Made by a program: the position numbers and the translations under genes. Shown piece after piece: positions 27,501-40,759 of a stretch of 64,000 bases of DNA. The stretch is from Ifrita kowaldi. Lineage: Eukaryota; Chordata; Aves; Passeriformes; Cinclosomatidae. The notes beneath the pieces were generated by a model. It saw nothing but the letters and a program-made list of their open reading frames with translations, ran no database searches and was not told the DNA's origin. The stretch is from contig VZRS01000393.1 in NCBI GenBank assembly GCA_013398055.1, positions 1-64,000 of the forward strand, given 5' to 3'. Position 1 is the stretch's first letter. Every line of letters begins with the position of its first letter.

Positions 27501-30100
27501 TAAAATAGATTTGTACCATCAGTCTCCTTAGACGCGAACACTGCTAGGCTTAATGAGAAAGTACTGAAGCAGAATGACAGTTTCTTATTAACTCAACAAG
27601 ACTGGTCTAGCTATTTCCACACTGCTTTCGCTTGCTCATTAATGACCTTCTGCACTATAAAAAGAACAGCCCAAACACTCTAAGCCCCTGGGAAGACCTT
27701 TTTATATGGTCTATCAGATGTTAAACGGCCTGCTAGCAGTGAAGAAACAACCCTGTGAAATGTTGATCAGCGTTTTTGTCTTGTTCTGGTGCCTAGACAA
27801 AAAACTATAATTGATTAAATTGTCTACTGCAAGATAAAAAATGCAGGTGACATGCTAAGCCTGAGTCACTGATGTCTGCACTTCATTCCTACCAAATCCA
27901 AGTTGACTTCAAAGTAATGGAGTCACAGCTGTAAGTAGCTGAGAAAAGATAAAGCTGTCAAACTTACCATGAGCACCACTATAAATGAGTGAACCGCCTA
28001 GAAGGAAAATGTTTGTCATTGACCCATCATTCTAAAAAAGCAGGAAGTTAAAATACCATGGATGGGATTGTTTCCTTTGTGTGCTGGCTGGGTACCTCAA
28101 GGAGTTCTTGTGTCAAAATCTGAGCAGCTTCTTGCAGCTAAAGCTAACAAGCAAATGCTGGACAGGTCTGCTTTGTTATCCTAAGCCTCACCTCTGCAGT
28201 CACTTCCCTGCAGCTGCACAGAATTGCAGATAATTCCTTGTAGTGCCTGGCTATGGGTAGCCAGGCTTCCTAAAACAGGACTGCTCACTGTGATTGGAAA
28301 TTTGATAAATCAGATTGTGAACTCTGTGGCAGTGAGTTAACTTCTTGTCTAGTGGTGTTTCACTGAGTTCAGTGGGCTCTACTCAAGCTTGTCTGTCAGT
28401 ATGGGAGATTGCTGTGGTTGGGGGGAGCAGCTCACACAACTGAGCCTCAAGTTACTTTGAACTCCGTGCAGTGGAGCCTTCAAACACACACCATTTTCTG
28501 CTCTGAGTGTTCACTGTGTTCTTGCAGCTTGGGAAAGTAGAACCGATAGCTGTGTTAATGATTTTCAAACACAGTCTTTGACTTTGTCCGAAACAAATCT
28601 GAGTCTGGAACAGTTTTTAAAAGGAGATTAGCTTTGAAAAATTTTTGTTTGTTTTGCTTTGGTTTTGCTCTGAGTTTATCTCAGTTGGAAATTGGTGGAT
28701 ATGCAAGGAGTTACTTCAGTAGGCATCAGCGCAAGTCTGTTGAATCAAGCAGCATCAAGGTACCTATATAAAATCAAAATAAATGCCTGCACAATTCCCT
28801 TTGGACAGAGATTAGTGATTTGACTTGATATGAAATCCCTATCCTCTAACCTGGAAAGCTTGCAGCTGTGAAAGGAATAGTATTTAATAATAGACCAAGA
28901 CTTGATTTCAATGGAAGCATTGTCTGAGTAGGAACATCAGAGCTTGGTTCCAGAGCACTAGTAAAAAAAATAAAATAAAATAGCCTTTTTATTTATTGGG
29001 CACTCAGACTTGAAGGCTCCCAGGTGCCTATTAGTCTAAGGGCTTGTCTGTACAGGAAAGTTAGTGTGCAATATGTTGGAATATGAATTTACAGTGCACC
29101 AACTCCTCTGTGCTCCCCCTGTGTTTGGATATTTTTAGCACACAGTAATGGTGCCTTTCTCCATGGCAGTTCATTCAGCTTTGAAAATAAAATAAATCAC
29201 ATTCTGCTTAATGCCTATGTGGTGAGTGAATGCCAAATAGCCAATGCCCTCTAAACTTGTACCCAAGCTTCCTCCTCTCAACTAGTACTAAGGATGATAT
29301 TTAGTAGGGTCCTGACTTTGTCCAGGAAGATAAGTGTGATTCTGCTTACTTTTTCAGAAGGGAAAAAAATAGCGTGTTTTCAGAAGTCCCTGTATTTCAG
29401 TTCTCAATAAGGCTTTGAGTATGTAGCAGTTTAGGTCAGAGGGTTCCAGTACAACTCTTTAAGAGTTATTTTCATTAATATTTTGCAGCTGACACTAAAA
29501 TACTGCATCCTTTAGCCCAGCTGAAAGGTTTGTATAGCTTTTTAGTGAATTGCATTGAGGTTAACTTGAGGTTTGCTTTACTGGCTTTTTTTTTGCTTGG
29601 TTAGTTTTAAGCTCAAATCCATTCAAATAAATGTTTTTGCTGGCATATACTGGAGAGGCAGTATCGGAGTGAGAACATGGAAGAGGAATAAAGGAGGGAG
29701 GATGGACATAGAGGTACTAATCTGTGGGGTATTGATTGGTTTTTTTGTGGTAGTGCTGAAGTTTGCCATGTTTTGAAACAGTCAACAGAAGGTGTAAGGC
29801 ACCCGGAGAACCCTCAGTTTGCTCATAGTTCTTGTAATGAAAATTTGGCAAAGAAACCTGACTGTTGGTGAAGCTTTGAAAGATGGGATGTTGTTTGTTT
29901 TTTCTCTTATCCTGGTAAGAAAAATGCAGCAGTGACTCTCAAGATAATATCTGTTTTGGGGGAAAAGAGGAATAGGGGACAAAATTCTTGCTAATTCAGT
30001 CTAATCCATACTTGATCTATTCACTTTACAAAGTAAATTCCTTCACCCTTATTACTTTGAAAATGTACCAGCTTGCACATAAACATTAGGAACTGATGGT
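24590..30100. other. Non-coding stretch, no gene supported
   Basis: ORFs at 24587-24784 (+) and 25391-25664 (both strands) are open, but I cannot attach splice sites or a family. The rest is AT-rich without recognisable repeats except the short duplication at 25193-25236. Confidence 0.5.
25193..25236 (+). repeat. Short tandem duplication, AT-rich
   Basis: tctcactaatattttacatt occurs twice in a row, with one extra t in the first copy. Confidence 0.85.
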
Positions 30101-30125
30101 GAATCTTTCACAGAATTGGTGCTAC

Positions 30126-30255
30126 CTTGTTGTTCTGCCTCAGGTATCCGTGGTATGTCAGAGGAATGCAGCAGAGAACCAAAGTCCGACTTAATCTCTT
30201 TATCCTGCATTAATCTGAAACTCCCAGAGAGAGACAATCCTGACTTTGAGGTTCT
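30126..30255 (-). CDS. Candidate minus-strand exon (43 codons)
   Basis: Acceptor gatgctgaattcag (modest) and donor AAG|GTAGCA (good). Open for 43 codons plus 1 nt in phase 0: RTSKSGLSLSGSFRLMQDKE, then IKSDFGSLLHSSDIPRIPEA and EQQ. It joins in phase with the exon at 30374-30425 only 118 nt upstream. Confidence 0.35.
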
Positions 30256-30373
30256 CTGAATTCAGCATCAGTGCTCCTGTTTCCTAGAAGAAAAATGAGG
30301 GAGAAATAAGTCATAGGTCCATGCACCTAACAAATGGTACCACATGAATTAGGGTAAATTTCATACGACTTAC

Positions 30374-30425
30374 TTTTAACTGGCTCATTTCCTGAAAAGG
30401 ATCTACTTTGTCAGCTTCTGCTCTT
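30374..30425 (-). CDS. Candidate minus-strand exon (17 codons)
   Basis: 52 nt between an excellent acceptor (gtttctttttaccatacag) and a consensus donor AAA|GTAAGT. Only one frame is open: 1 nt + RAEADKVDPFQEMSQLK, ending in phase 0, matching the start phase of the 30255 exon. The paired consensus splice sites make it better than average among the candidates despite its length. Confidence 0.35.
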
Positions 30426-32512
30426 CTGTATGGTAAAAAGAAACACAAACGCATTAATGCTAAAGTGAATTGTCTTTTTCCCAACTCTATTGTTAAACAA
30501 GTAAAAATTATTCCATCTAGTTGGAAAACTAAAGCAGGCTGAAAGAAGCATTGCTGCTGTGTTTGCCATATGTGCATGGGGACAAGATATGGCAATATGA
30601 TGGGAAGGCTGGGATCCTCACTGGGGAACTGTACCTGGAATCCACACATGCTGTTCACTGCAGAGCCCTCTTCTGTGGGGGTTCCTTCTTACTCCCAACA
30701 CCATGAGACTGAAGGAGAAGAAATGTGACTTGGATGTCAACAACAGTAAGTTGTCTTCATGGGATGACTGTGGCGAACCAGTCAGCACTAGTTATTGCTG
30801 GGGACTGGTTTGTGTGATGTTTGCAAACACACAAGTTTGCAGCTAGAGCTGATCAGAAAAAAAAAAATGTCCTTTATTTCAGTCATGCTGGGAGAAGATT
30901 CTCATCCAAGTCAAATTTTGCCTTGACCAGCTCATGTAGTGCACACAGCTTTTCCCTGCCTGATGTTTTTAAAGCCATGCTATGCATTGATGTGATCACA
31001 AAATATTTGAGCTCGTGATCTCCTGTGTTGTAACTGTGGTGAGGAGAGACCTAAAGGAAGTATCTGCTCTTCATGCAAGGACAGGAGTAGCTACAGGTAG
31101 GAGAATCAGTGTTAGTGTAGTTAACCCTTTCTTTTATCCAAAGGAATTGACCCCCTACTGAACTTCTGGCTGTGTGAAGGAAAAAATACTTGACCTTAAA
31201 TGACTTGCACAAAGACCAAGAGGGAGACTGTCAGGCTGGGTCTTGCAAGCAGCCTGGCTCCTGATCCTCTGCTGAAGTTGCTAGACCAAATGTCTCTCTC
31301 CATTCATGCTGAATGAATTCTCAGTCTGTGCTACATTTCCTCCCTTGAATAATAATTGTTAATGAAAAGGAAAATGAGAAAACAAGGTAATGACAGATAG
31401 CACAGAGAAAACATTGGAAAGTGAAGAAAGAAATGTCTGGGAGTAATAGCAATGCTGTTACTCCCATGTTTATGATTCAAGAGCTTTCTGACTACTATAG
31501 AAGTAAAAATGGTACTTGCAGCGGTCTACAGAGATTTTGGCAATGCAGGGAAAATTTCCAAATTGGTCAGTGATGGCCCCCATGTTTGTTCTCAAAAGAT
31601 ACCTCCCCTCCTGCATGGGTGTGAGGTGGTCTCAGATGCAGAATGCCCCTTTGCAGGCTTAAACCTGTAGTTAATTAATCTGAAATCCTTCCTAGCTGGA
31701 CTTACTGGTTAAGAGAGCTTAATAAATTACTGAGACACTGATCTCAAATAAAATAGGCAGAACTCCCAATTATATCATCAGGTTTATCTGTGCCAGGATT
31801 GCATGAATATGCCCTTAGTATCTGCTTTAGCACCATGTCTGCTGTTCTTTTCACCCAAGCCCAAATACCAGTGATTCTAGTAGCTCTTAAATCACTTTTT
31901 CCTTTAGACTGTGTGTTTTGTTGTAATGACATTCACCTCCCCTGCTCCCTCCCCTGTTTTGAGGTCAGTTGCCTGTGACAAATACTGTGTTCTATTTGGT
32001 ATGTGCAGCTAACCACTTCTGATTTTAGAGAGCATGGTTTTAATTAGTTCTCTTCCTCTCTGGTTGCTGAACAGAGTTGGCCTCAGGTGGAATTTTTTAA
32101 TTGTGCTATTGCTGTCTGTTACACAAGCAGAGTTCTGTTTCATAGAGTAAATTTGAAACAAAAATGAGACTTTTGGTAGCAGAATTCACAGGACTGGTCA
32201 AACTGTAAAAAGTCACGTGAGCAGCTTTTTGACATGTGTACAGTAATGTGCACAGAAGTTCAGGGAGATACTTTCTTCTCTGTTTATCTGGTTTCACTAG
32301 TTTTTAAAAGTATTTGCCAAATTATCTGCTGACACACTTACATGATGCTGTGCAGTTGTGGTGCTGGAGTTGCCTATTTCTGCTACCTCTTTAGGAACTG
32401 ATTTCCTGAGATATTTATGGGGAGCTCCAGGCTTTCCCTTCTCTCACTGGCATCAGTTCTTAGGTTTGACTGACCTCTAAGTGATTCAGTTTGCTACTTT
32501 GTTGAAAGATTT

Positions 32513-32551
32513 TTATTATTATTACTACTCTTATTATTATTTTGTACCTTT
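32513..32551 (+). repeat. (TTA)n simple repeat
   Basis: ttattattattactactcttattattatttt, an imperfect trinucleotide repeat, directly before the T-rich tract of the candidate + strand exon at 32572. Confidence 0.8.
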
Positions 32552-32571
32552 TTTTTGTTTTGCTGGGCTAG

Positions 32572-32670
32572 TTTGCAGCTGCCATGAAGCAGCAGTTACT
32601 GGAAGACCGGGCTGCTGATTTCCTTTGCTGTGTCATACTTGGGAAAACAGCAGGCTCTCAGCCAGTACAG
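32572..32670 (+). CDS. Candidate + strand exon, unrecognised
   Basis: T-rich tract and acceptor gctgggctag before 32572 (or gtttgcag before 32579), then 33 open codons FAAAMKQQLLEDRAADFLCC followed by VILGKTAGSQPVQ, and a near-consensus donor CAG|GTGAGA. It runs against the minus-strand candidates, so it could be a non-coding RNA exon, an unrelated gene or chance. Confidence 0.25.
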
Positions 32671-35600
32671 GTGAGAGCAATTCTCTACAACTTCGTGGGC
32701 ATTTGCCAGAGTATATCACATTGCTGGAAGATTTTGGGGTTTTTTGTTTGTTTGTTTTTACCTAAGACCTTGCTCTAAGCTATTTAAATACACTCTGGAA
32801 AAAGCTGTCTGTAGTTTGAATACACCAGCCCCTTATCTATACAGCCTCCAGAATCTCCTATCTCCAAGGTCGTGGTTTCCAAGATTTAGTAGGGTTCCTG
32901 TGAAGATAAATCACATCAGAGGCATGACCTTTATCCTTGGTGCTATTTAAATAGCTTAAATATCTATTGACTTCATGCCTTGTGATTTCAGTTGCTGAAG
33001 AGTGAACACTAAAGAAAGGAAGAGTTGACCTACAGTGTATCAGATGAATGATATCTTCATTTATAGAGCTCTAAAAATACAGATATCATTTTTCAAAAAA
33101 ATTCTCCCCCCAGCACTACTGTGTTGTGGCTGATTGTTTTTGAGAGGGAGTCTGTGCTTCCACATGGAACCTAGCAAAAAAAAGATACAGATTTCTGTTG
33201 TAAATGCTAAAGTTGTTGAGGGAAAGATGACGATAAAAGCAAAACAACTGGGAACCTTCTTTGTCTGTAAATAAGTATTTCCTAGTGGTTGTTAAGAAAA
33301 ATCTTTAAGTCATTTACCTAGGTAGCTCTGCATCTTTGTGGGGGTTTTTGTTGGAAGAGAGGGTGAAGATAAAGAAATGTATCTGCATTTGCCCCATTAA
33401 GGGCAGGAGACCCGATATATTACAGAAATCTACAGTGAAGTGTCTCCATGTGCTTCCTTCACTAAGGACTCCATGTCTACTGTATTTGCAATACAGTCCC
33501 TCTTTCATGAAACTCTGCTCTGGAATAATCTATTAACAAAAAAAACCACCCTGTTTTTATACTTGAAAGAGCTGTGCAAAAAGTATTTAATTGCAGTGTG
33601 ATGCAATGCCTACTTGAGTTTGGAGACAGTGCAAAACTATAACCAAAGACTGATTAACTCACCCACCAGCACTGATGAGTTAACTCTGGCCTATTTACTG
33701 GACTGTACAAAGATCAGAAACACCAAGAACAGTTCTCTACTGAGGCCTGTGGGTCAATGTGAGGAATTTTAAAGATGTGCCCTTCTCTTTGGACTTTGTT
33801 CCCTATAGGAATATTAACCATGTATTTAGACTACATAAACTGGATTTTGTATTGTTCTTTACATTCTGATAATGCTAAATATTATTTTTCGGGTGACAAC
33901 TCTGCAGCTGCACAATAGCATTATGTGATTGTGGGAAGATACATTGTGGAGGAAGAGCTCTTGAGTCTTCCTCATTTGTCTCACTCACATAAGTGGTGCC
34001 CACTCTTTTGTTCTGGTCAGCTCTCTCCAAAAACTGTAGAGTTTTCTGTGAAGATGACCAAAAGAATTTCAGAGCCTTGATGTATTATGAGTTGTATTTA
34101 ATATCTGAATTATTAGAAATAGTTCTCGTAACTGCAAGTAATAAAAGCTCCTGAATGTGGTCTCAGAGCCGTTCTTTTCTGGGCTTTGGATAATGGTGTA
34201 ATGTCACTGTGAACCATTAGCTGCAATTTTGTACAGCAAATGCACCTGCATTTCACTAGTGAGGTGATCCCATCTACGAACTGCTTTTATAGCCCAAGGT
34301 TTGTTTTTGTTAATGTTTTTAAAGTGCTTTGAATTAAATGGCACAGAAATTTATATTATTCTAACATCTGTACCTCCCTTGAGCTTGTGTAACCTGGAGG
34401 AGCTGTGCAACTGTAAACCAACTCCATAGCCTGTGTTCCTGTGAAAGAATAAAGAAGTACGTTGGTTATGTTTCTGTGGTTCCACACTGCTGTTTGCATC
34501 ATGTCTTCACTATTCTATCAGCAGGGAAGGTCTCAACAAATTCTGTCAGTCTCTGGAAACAGTAGGTTTTGGACAGCGTTGAAAAGTCTAGGGGGTGACC
34601 GTGGTGGTACAGTTGCAGATGAAAGTAAACATTCAGCTGGCACCCTGAGTCTCTCTTACGCTAACAAGGACATGAAAAAGTTTCAGGCTTTCTGCCATAT
34701 TTTACCCTAAGCATAGCCTATCCTTTTGATATTTATCCATGGTACTGCTTCTTGATCTGCTTTACCTCATGAAACTTTTCCAAGATGTTTCTTCTCGCAG
34801 CAGTTACTTCTATAAATTCCCTTACCAAAGCTGTTACCCTGAGATATGGTAAACTCTCCCAGCTTGAAAAGAAAATGTCTCTGTTTTATAATTTTAAAAG
34901 TATTGTGTACATTTGTGGTACTGTAAAATAATTAGTGTGAATAACATGGGAGTTTGTCTGGGATATAGACTTTAAGTCATATTCAGACTGTGTTGGGGTG
35001 GGAAGAAGATTGCAGAGAAGTACTATCTGCTAGCTGTTGCTTACATAGAACAATCCTCACTATTTATTGTGATGGTCTGAAAGAAGCCTTGTTATAAATC
35101 ATTACATGGAGGTACAGCTTGTTTGGATGTATAGCCTGTTTGGATTGACTGGTAGCCTACGTGTAAAACAGGCCCAAGGCTCGAACTGCAAAACTGTTGC
35201 AGAGCAGGACTGAGCTGGATTGGCACTGAGGTGTGGGAAGCTCGTTTAATGCAAGTCGTAGCTGGTGGTATCAGTGCTTCCCTTTCATGAATGCAGAGTT
35301 TAACTTTGCTGCCAGCCTGGCAACTTCCCACTGGGATAATGTAATGCAGCTGCAAGATTGTTTTGGCTCTGTGCTAACTCCTTCCCATGCCTTTTTTTAA
35401 TAGTCTGTCTCCTGCCTTTCCCCATTCAGTCATAAAACCTTTCCTAACATTTGTTCTACTTTTAAGAGCTAGTAAGGGCATGGCAGTTGATAATGGAGCC
35501 AACACCCTTCCATAAAAATGCACTTTTCAGCAGTGAAATCTGCTACCTTTTGGGGAATTTCAAGAGTTGATTCTGAGGAAATGTGTTTTGGTTTGTTCTC

Positions 35601-36150
35601 TTTTTCTGCTAGCTCTCCCTCATATCACAAGGTTGGTTAAGGTGTAGTTCTTGTATTTCTGTAACTATTTAAAAACTGGTCTGAGATTTTGAAATGGAAT
35701 AACAATCTAGCTTGCCTGAGTCTTGATCCACTTAAAGGGATATCAAAGGGCTTGAGATCCACTCTTAGGAAACAAGGCTTTTTCAGGTTCTTGGTCCTTC
35801 TTCAAGAATCATGGCCAAGTTTGCCTCTGTAGATACTTGACACATAGTCTCATGTGTTGATTTAACCTGGTTATCACAATTATTTTGTAAAAAAAGCAAT
35901 TATTGATGTTGTAAGTCATGTATCAGCTATGGTAGAATGAGATTTGTTGTTTTAATCATCATTAAAATAGGCTCAATTTCTATTTATTGCCCAGCTTTCC
36001 AGTTCTTACCCACCAATGCAAGGAATTTGAGATTATAGTAAGCTTCTTACTTCTTTCATAGTGTCAAACCCAGCTTTTAAAATCAGGATAAGGCCCTCTT
36101 TCAAGGCAATGAGGAAACAATCAGAATCAGGGTAAGGCAAAGGTAGCTAA

Positions 36151-36348
36151 CTACACTCTGCCTGTGGTTGCATTCTTGTTCAGAACCCGCAACAAAAAGT
36201 GTCCCAACCCATCCTTTCTCATGTGATTATTGTCTTCTGGAATTTGACCTTTAAATGAAAATTTAAATAATTTGGATTTCTTGTGTGGAAACCACAAATA
36301 TGGAGGAGTGTAAACTGTAGCAGTGACAAATGTTGTTGTCTTCAGGGG
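36151..36348 (-). CDS. Candidate minus-strand exon or chance ORF
   Basis: Strong acceptor (ccccctggtctattgtttcag) right of 36348 and a 65-codon open frame: PLKTTTFVTATVYTPPYLWF, then a basic segment, to TAG at 36151. A possible donor AAG|GTCAAA lies near 36243. No family recognised. Confidence 0.25.
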   Translation of the reverse strand, partial: PLKTTTFVTATVYTPPYLWFPHKKSKLFKFSFKGQIPEDNNHMRKDGLGHFLLRVLNKNATTGRV

Positions 36349-38096
36349 CTGAAACAATAGACCAGGGGGGGTGAAAACTCTCCTTAGTTAAAACTCTCTG
36401 CTTAGTTAATTCCTTACTTTTGAATGGCACGTGAGGGGCCCAGGTAAAGTTTTAAAGAGCCCAAATTGACCTCAGAGGGAAAGGAGGCTGCTTTTGTGTA
36501 TCTGCCCTTCTTTCCTAGCAAGTAGGTGATGACTTCATCTGCGTTAGTAAGAACCATTTCTCTCTACAGCCAATAAGGTAAATTGTTCCAGTTTCTCTTC
36601 CAATGTTCTTTCTCTGTCCTTGTCCTGACAAACCATTCTTGTAAAGGGAGATCTCTTTCTGCTGCTTTTGTTGGTGCCATTGTGTTACAGATGGTTTGGA
36701 GTGCCTTTTCAAACCTGCGATTAAAACCTGCAAAATATCTGGGAGAATTTCTTTGTCTTGGTTTTTTCTAATTCATCCGTGGGGCTCACAGGCAGGCCCT
36801 GATCTTTGCCTTGTGCCTTCCTCCTCTAGCCAGTGTGGGGGTCAGAAGGAGACAGCGGTCAGACATGGAGACCCGGGGTAAGAGTTAAAATAAACCCTTG
36901 GGCGCAAGAAATTTAGGCATATCATAATTGCTCAGGTTTTCAAAATATGCTGAGCGGCCTGCTGCTAGAAGCAAGCTCAGTGTCTCCGTGTCCTTAGGAC
37001 TGACTGAATATTGGGAAATCCAGCTTTTGATTTGCGTTTTTAAAAAAAGGTTTGCCCCCGCAGTCTTGACAGCACGGAGTAGGAAAGCAGCAAGAGGTTA
37101 TCAAAAAATGTGTATTGGAAATAACCGGTCAGCGTCTGGAGGGTGCCGCGGTGCAGTCACCAGCATGTAAAGGCAGACATCTGCAGGATGCTTTGGGTTC
37201 CAGAGATATTTTTATGAATGAAAGGTGCTTATGATTGGAATGCATGCTGAAATAGGCAGTGCTAATGGAGTCTCTACAATCTCCTTATCTTCACCAGTAA
37301 ATCTGCCCCCGAAGATAAACGTTTAATAACATTCCAATTTGGTTGTACTTGCTAAAAGTGATTGAACTAATGACCCATAATCCAATAGATCCATTTGTAG
37401 TGAATAACACTAAGAGTTCAGTCCTGTGCTACCGATTTAGCAGGATGTTTTCTTAATTTACCACGTTTCACTGTTGCAGCACTTGCTCACTGATCAAACA
37501 AAATTATTTACCTGGCACTGAATGTAGTCTACCTTTCAGTTCCAAAAGGGCAACAATTTCTTTGTATGTATAAAAATTAACCAAAATCTCACATGCTCTT
37601 GGGAATCAGTAAACGTGTGTATGAGAGGCAGAGATTTGAGTAGTTGTTTTCTTATGATTTGGTCAGATGACAAATGTAACTTCTGGTGCAAATACTTGTG
37701 AATATGGGTCTGAAATTTGCTTTGGTCAGTAATAGCTCTGCACTCAACTTTTTCCTGCAAACATTAGAGAAAAGTGGAACTATGGCTAAAGTAAATTTGT
37801 ATCATGCTTCAAACAAATACCTGTAGAATTCTTTCTATTTGGCAAATGAAGTGCTCCTAATCACTTCAGTGGGAATCTCTCTGGTTTAAGGAATGCAGCA
37901 TCTTGACCTAAGTCCCCCACTAGCACTTAAGTAATGAGACCCACTGAACCATGTGGGACTACTTATGCACATGAGTAATTTTATGGACAACTTTACACAA
38001 TATGCACGTCCAGGACTGCACTTGTAACTGCAGTCATTGATTTTTGATTGCGAAGCAGCAGACTTACATATTAGGCTAGAGTGACAGGGACCCCAG

Positions 38097-38258
38097 TCAT
38101 GTCTTCCTGCTACTGCACTGTGGATGGTCTCCTCTTCCTTCTAATCTAACTCTTGTAGAGAATTGTTGCTTCCATAAATCCTGAAAAATCTTCCAGTAGC
38201 TATTTACTCGCAAGGTATTTGTTAGATTGAAATGACTAGTCTTCATTCCAGGAATTTC
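38097..38258 (-). CDS. Candidate minus-strand exon
   Basis: Acceptor gggttttttttacag right of 38258, then 53 open codons EIPGMKTSHFNLTNTLRVNS, YWKIFQDLWKQQ, then a basic tail to TGA at 38097. No strong donor before the stop. Confidence 0.25.
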   Translation of the reverse strand, partial: EIPGMKTSHFNLTNTLRVNSYWKIFQDLWKQQFSTRVRLEGRGDHPQCSSRKT

Positions 38259-39841
38259 CTGTAAAAAAAACCCAAAACCAAACCCATAAATAAATAAGCT
38301 CCCCACCTTTCTGCTTTCACTCAAGTATTTGCTTTGTTGCAAAGTTCTGCAGTTCAGAGTAATGATGATTGAAGGGGTGAAATTGTGTGGGGAGAAAAAT
38401 AACTATTTTTATGAGATAATATTCTTAAGCCTTTTTTCTTTTCAAGCATTGCTCCTAAGTTTGCTGAGTTTTATTGCCAATTCTTTAAATAAGAATTGTG
38501 TTGAGGCAACGGATCCTGATACCTCAGCTTGTATTCTTGGGTTTGGCAGCCTTGCCAGTAACACCTTACTGAAGACCTGGACTGAACAGTGACTGGTAGA
38601 AATAATCTTCCCACTGTTACTAAGTAGACTTTAATTTAGTAGTTTGAGAGACCAAATGAAGCTCCAGGGATGGATGCAGCAAAACAGTGAGAGCAAAAAA
38701 GATTCCCTTCACAGCCTGAGCATTCTGTGCTACACTTACGATGATGATGCCTGATGCATCAGAAAGTTTGCAGCAAAACTGAGGCATTTCATATGCTTGG
38801 TTTCAAAGGCTTCACTATACACACTTCTTTCAAAATTGTGAGTAGGTAAAGCAAGCCCAAGTCAAGAAAGAGAAGTAGCCTAAACAGATGATATTGATCT
38901 TCTGTCCCCTTTTTTATCCTCTGCAGTGAATTAGACAAGTTTCCATCTTCTAACCTTTGTGTAGGATCATGCACAACTTCCAGTGTAAGCATTCCTGTTT
39001 AAACCTCTATCTTAAGGTCCGTTTTCCTGCCCACTCTCCTTCATATCTGTCTCTGTTTAATCTAGCTAGCTAAGATCCACAGACCTTATTAGGTAAAACC
39101 TTCTTCCTCAGTTCAGAGTCAGTGGTTGTTGTATCCCAAGTCTTCAGGACTGACTCTTATTGCAAGTTCACTAAAAATTTCTTTTTCTCCTCAATGTGAC
39201 GGGGTAGAGTTTAATCTGGATGATCTGCACAAACTACAAAGGGTTATATGTGGGGGGAATGACCAGCAGATTGTTGGAAAAAATAAGTCCAACTTTGTGC
39301 AAGGGAAAATCTGGAGGGAAAAGCAGATTGGCTTATTAGGCTGACCAATATAAATGGGAGGAAAGAGAATAGATAAGCTTTTGGACCTGCAAGCACTTTT
39401 CTAGGTCTGCTGATTACCTACCTGCTTAATGCAATTTTTGTTTATGTTTTCTGATAAATGCTTGACGCGTTTCATCATACTGAATTTTATAAGGAGATAT
39501 GGCTTGTACCTTATTACTCATTTCTTCTGTCAAAGAGATTTCATGTGAATATTTGTGAGGATTGGATCCAGTTTAAAAAGGTAATTCAAAGCCCTCTACA
39601 GTGAAATTGAAAGCATCTTGATCAGGGCCTATATAGTTTTCTTTATACTGCTCATAAAGTGAGTTTTAATAGCATTATTGTTTAAAAAACAAAACCACAA
39701 GTAGAACAAGCAAGCAAGCTAGACTGACTAGGCTGACAGCCCCAGAAACAGAAATGAATTGGTTTTCTCCTGCCTAGTTGGGGGACAGCATAAACAGTGC
39801 CAGGTCCCAGGTACACAAACCTACTAATATGTAAATAACAC

Positions 39842-39968
39842 CTGAAGACAGGATAGGGTCCATGTGGATCTCGGACTGCTTTGATGAAGCAGTGGCAGAG
39901 CCAGTTGTGTGGTGGTAGGCCCAGGGATGACACTGGGCAGGGATGACACTGGTCCAATTAAGCTCACT
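39842..39968 (-). CDS. Candidate minus-strand exon (two open frames)
   Basis: Acceptor tgatttttatttcaccag (strong) and donor CAG|GTGTTA. 127 nt. Two frames are free of stops (one contains GPVSSLPSVIPGPTTTQLAL, the other SELNWTSVIPAQCHPW), so coding cannot be decided. The exon contains a 14-bp near-tandem duplication (gggatgacact twice on the + strand, about 39926-39952). Confidence 0.25.
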
Positions 39969-40674
39969 CTGGTGAAATAAAAATCATGGCTTGGATCTCT
40001 GTGGAGGGTCTGCCCCCTCTCTCCTGTGTGTGCAGGCAATGCCAGGGGTGGGTTGCATTTTCTGTGTTTCTTTTGGGGCAGACTGAACAGAGAGATTTTG
40101 TTATCAGCTGAGGGAAAGCAGCTGTCTCCAGCTGTCTGAGTGTGCTTACACAGGTGGGCTCCATAGCTAAAACACTGGCTGCAGCCAGAGCAGGGTCACA
40201 GTCACAAACTCCTATGGGAATGACTCAAAACTCTAGCTGGCCAATTTTAATGTGACCGTCCATGAAGGAGAGCTTGCCCTTCCCCTTTTGTCTGTGTCTT
40301 CTTTGCTTCTCAAATTCTTGCATAAGCTCACTTGGTGCATCTTGTGTGATAATCTTCAAGTGCTGCTGTGAAAGTCAGGAATAACTTGAGAGCTCTGTGC
40401 ATGCTTTTGTCTACTTACTAGTGAATAGCTTGCCAAAGCTGCCCAGACTTTTAAGGAGGCAGTAGTGTAACTTTTTAGTTCTAAACTGAATGATGCGTGT
40501 TGTTTCTTTATTATACAGAATTAAAATAACATCAATTACAATTTTGTGCCTTTTCAAGTATCTATACCTTTTCTGCAATCTGCTAACATGAATAAGAAAT
40601 GCAAAATGATCATATAAGAAGTCTGTTCTAATTATAAGCATATTTTTATCCATATAAAGCACTGTTCTAGTCAC

Positions 40675-40759
40675 CTTGAAATTTCCCTCCAGAGAATGGC
40701 TGCTAAAAATTTCATGTGCTTTTGCTCTAAAATACTGGAGGGCCCTGTAGCTGATTATT
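40675..40759 (-). CDS. Candidate minus-strand exon (28 codons)
   Basis: Acceptor tatatttactgttacag right of 40759 and donor AAG|GTGACT left of 40675. 85 nt with one open frame only: 1 nt + IISYRALQYFRAKAHEIFSS then HSLEGNFK. It is part of a 144-codon minus-strand ORF (40411-40845) whose remainder is AT-driven. Confidence 0.3.

Larger units (their letters stand above)
30426..36150. other. Mostly featureless stretch
   Basis: Apart from the candidate + strand exon at 32572-32670 I see only short ORFs, simple repeats and AT-rich DNA. The ORF at 35092-35355 (minus) follows a fair acceptor, but no donor or motif supports it. Confidence 0.5.

Noticed and set aside
39680..40200. Possible second LTR around an AATAAA at about 39975
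   Set aside because: I could not find TG...CA ends with matching target duplications; the same segment fits a minus-strand exon better.
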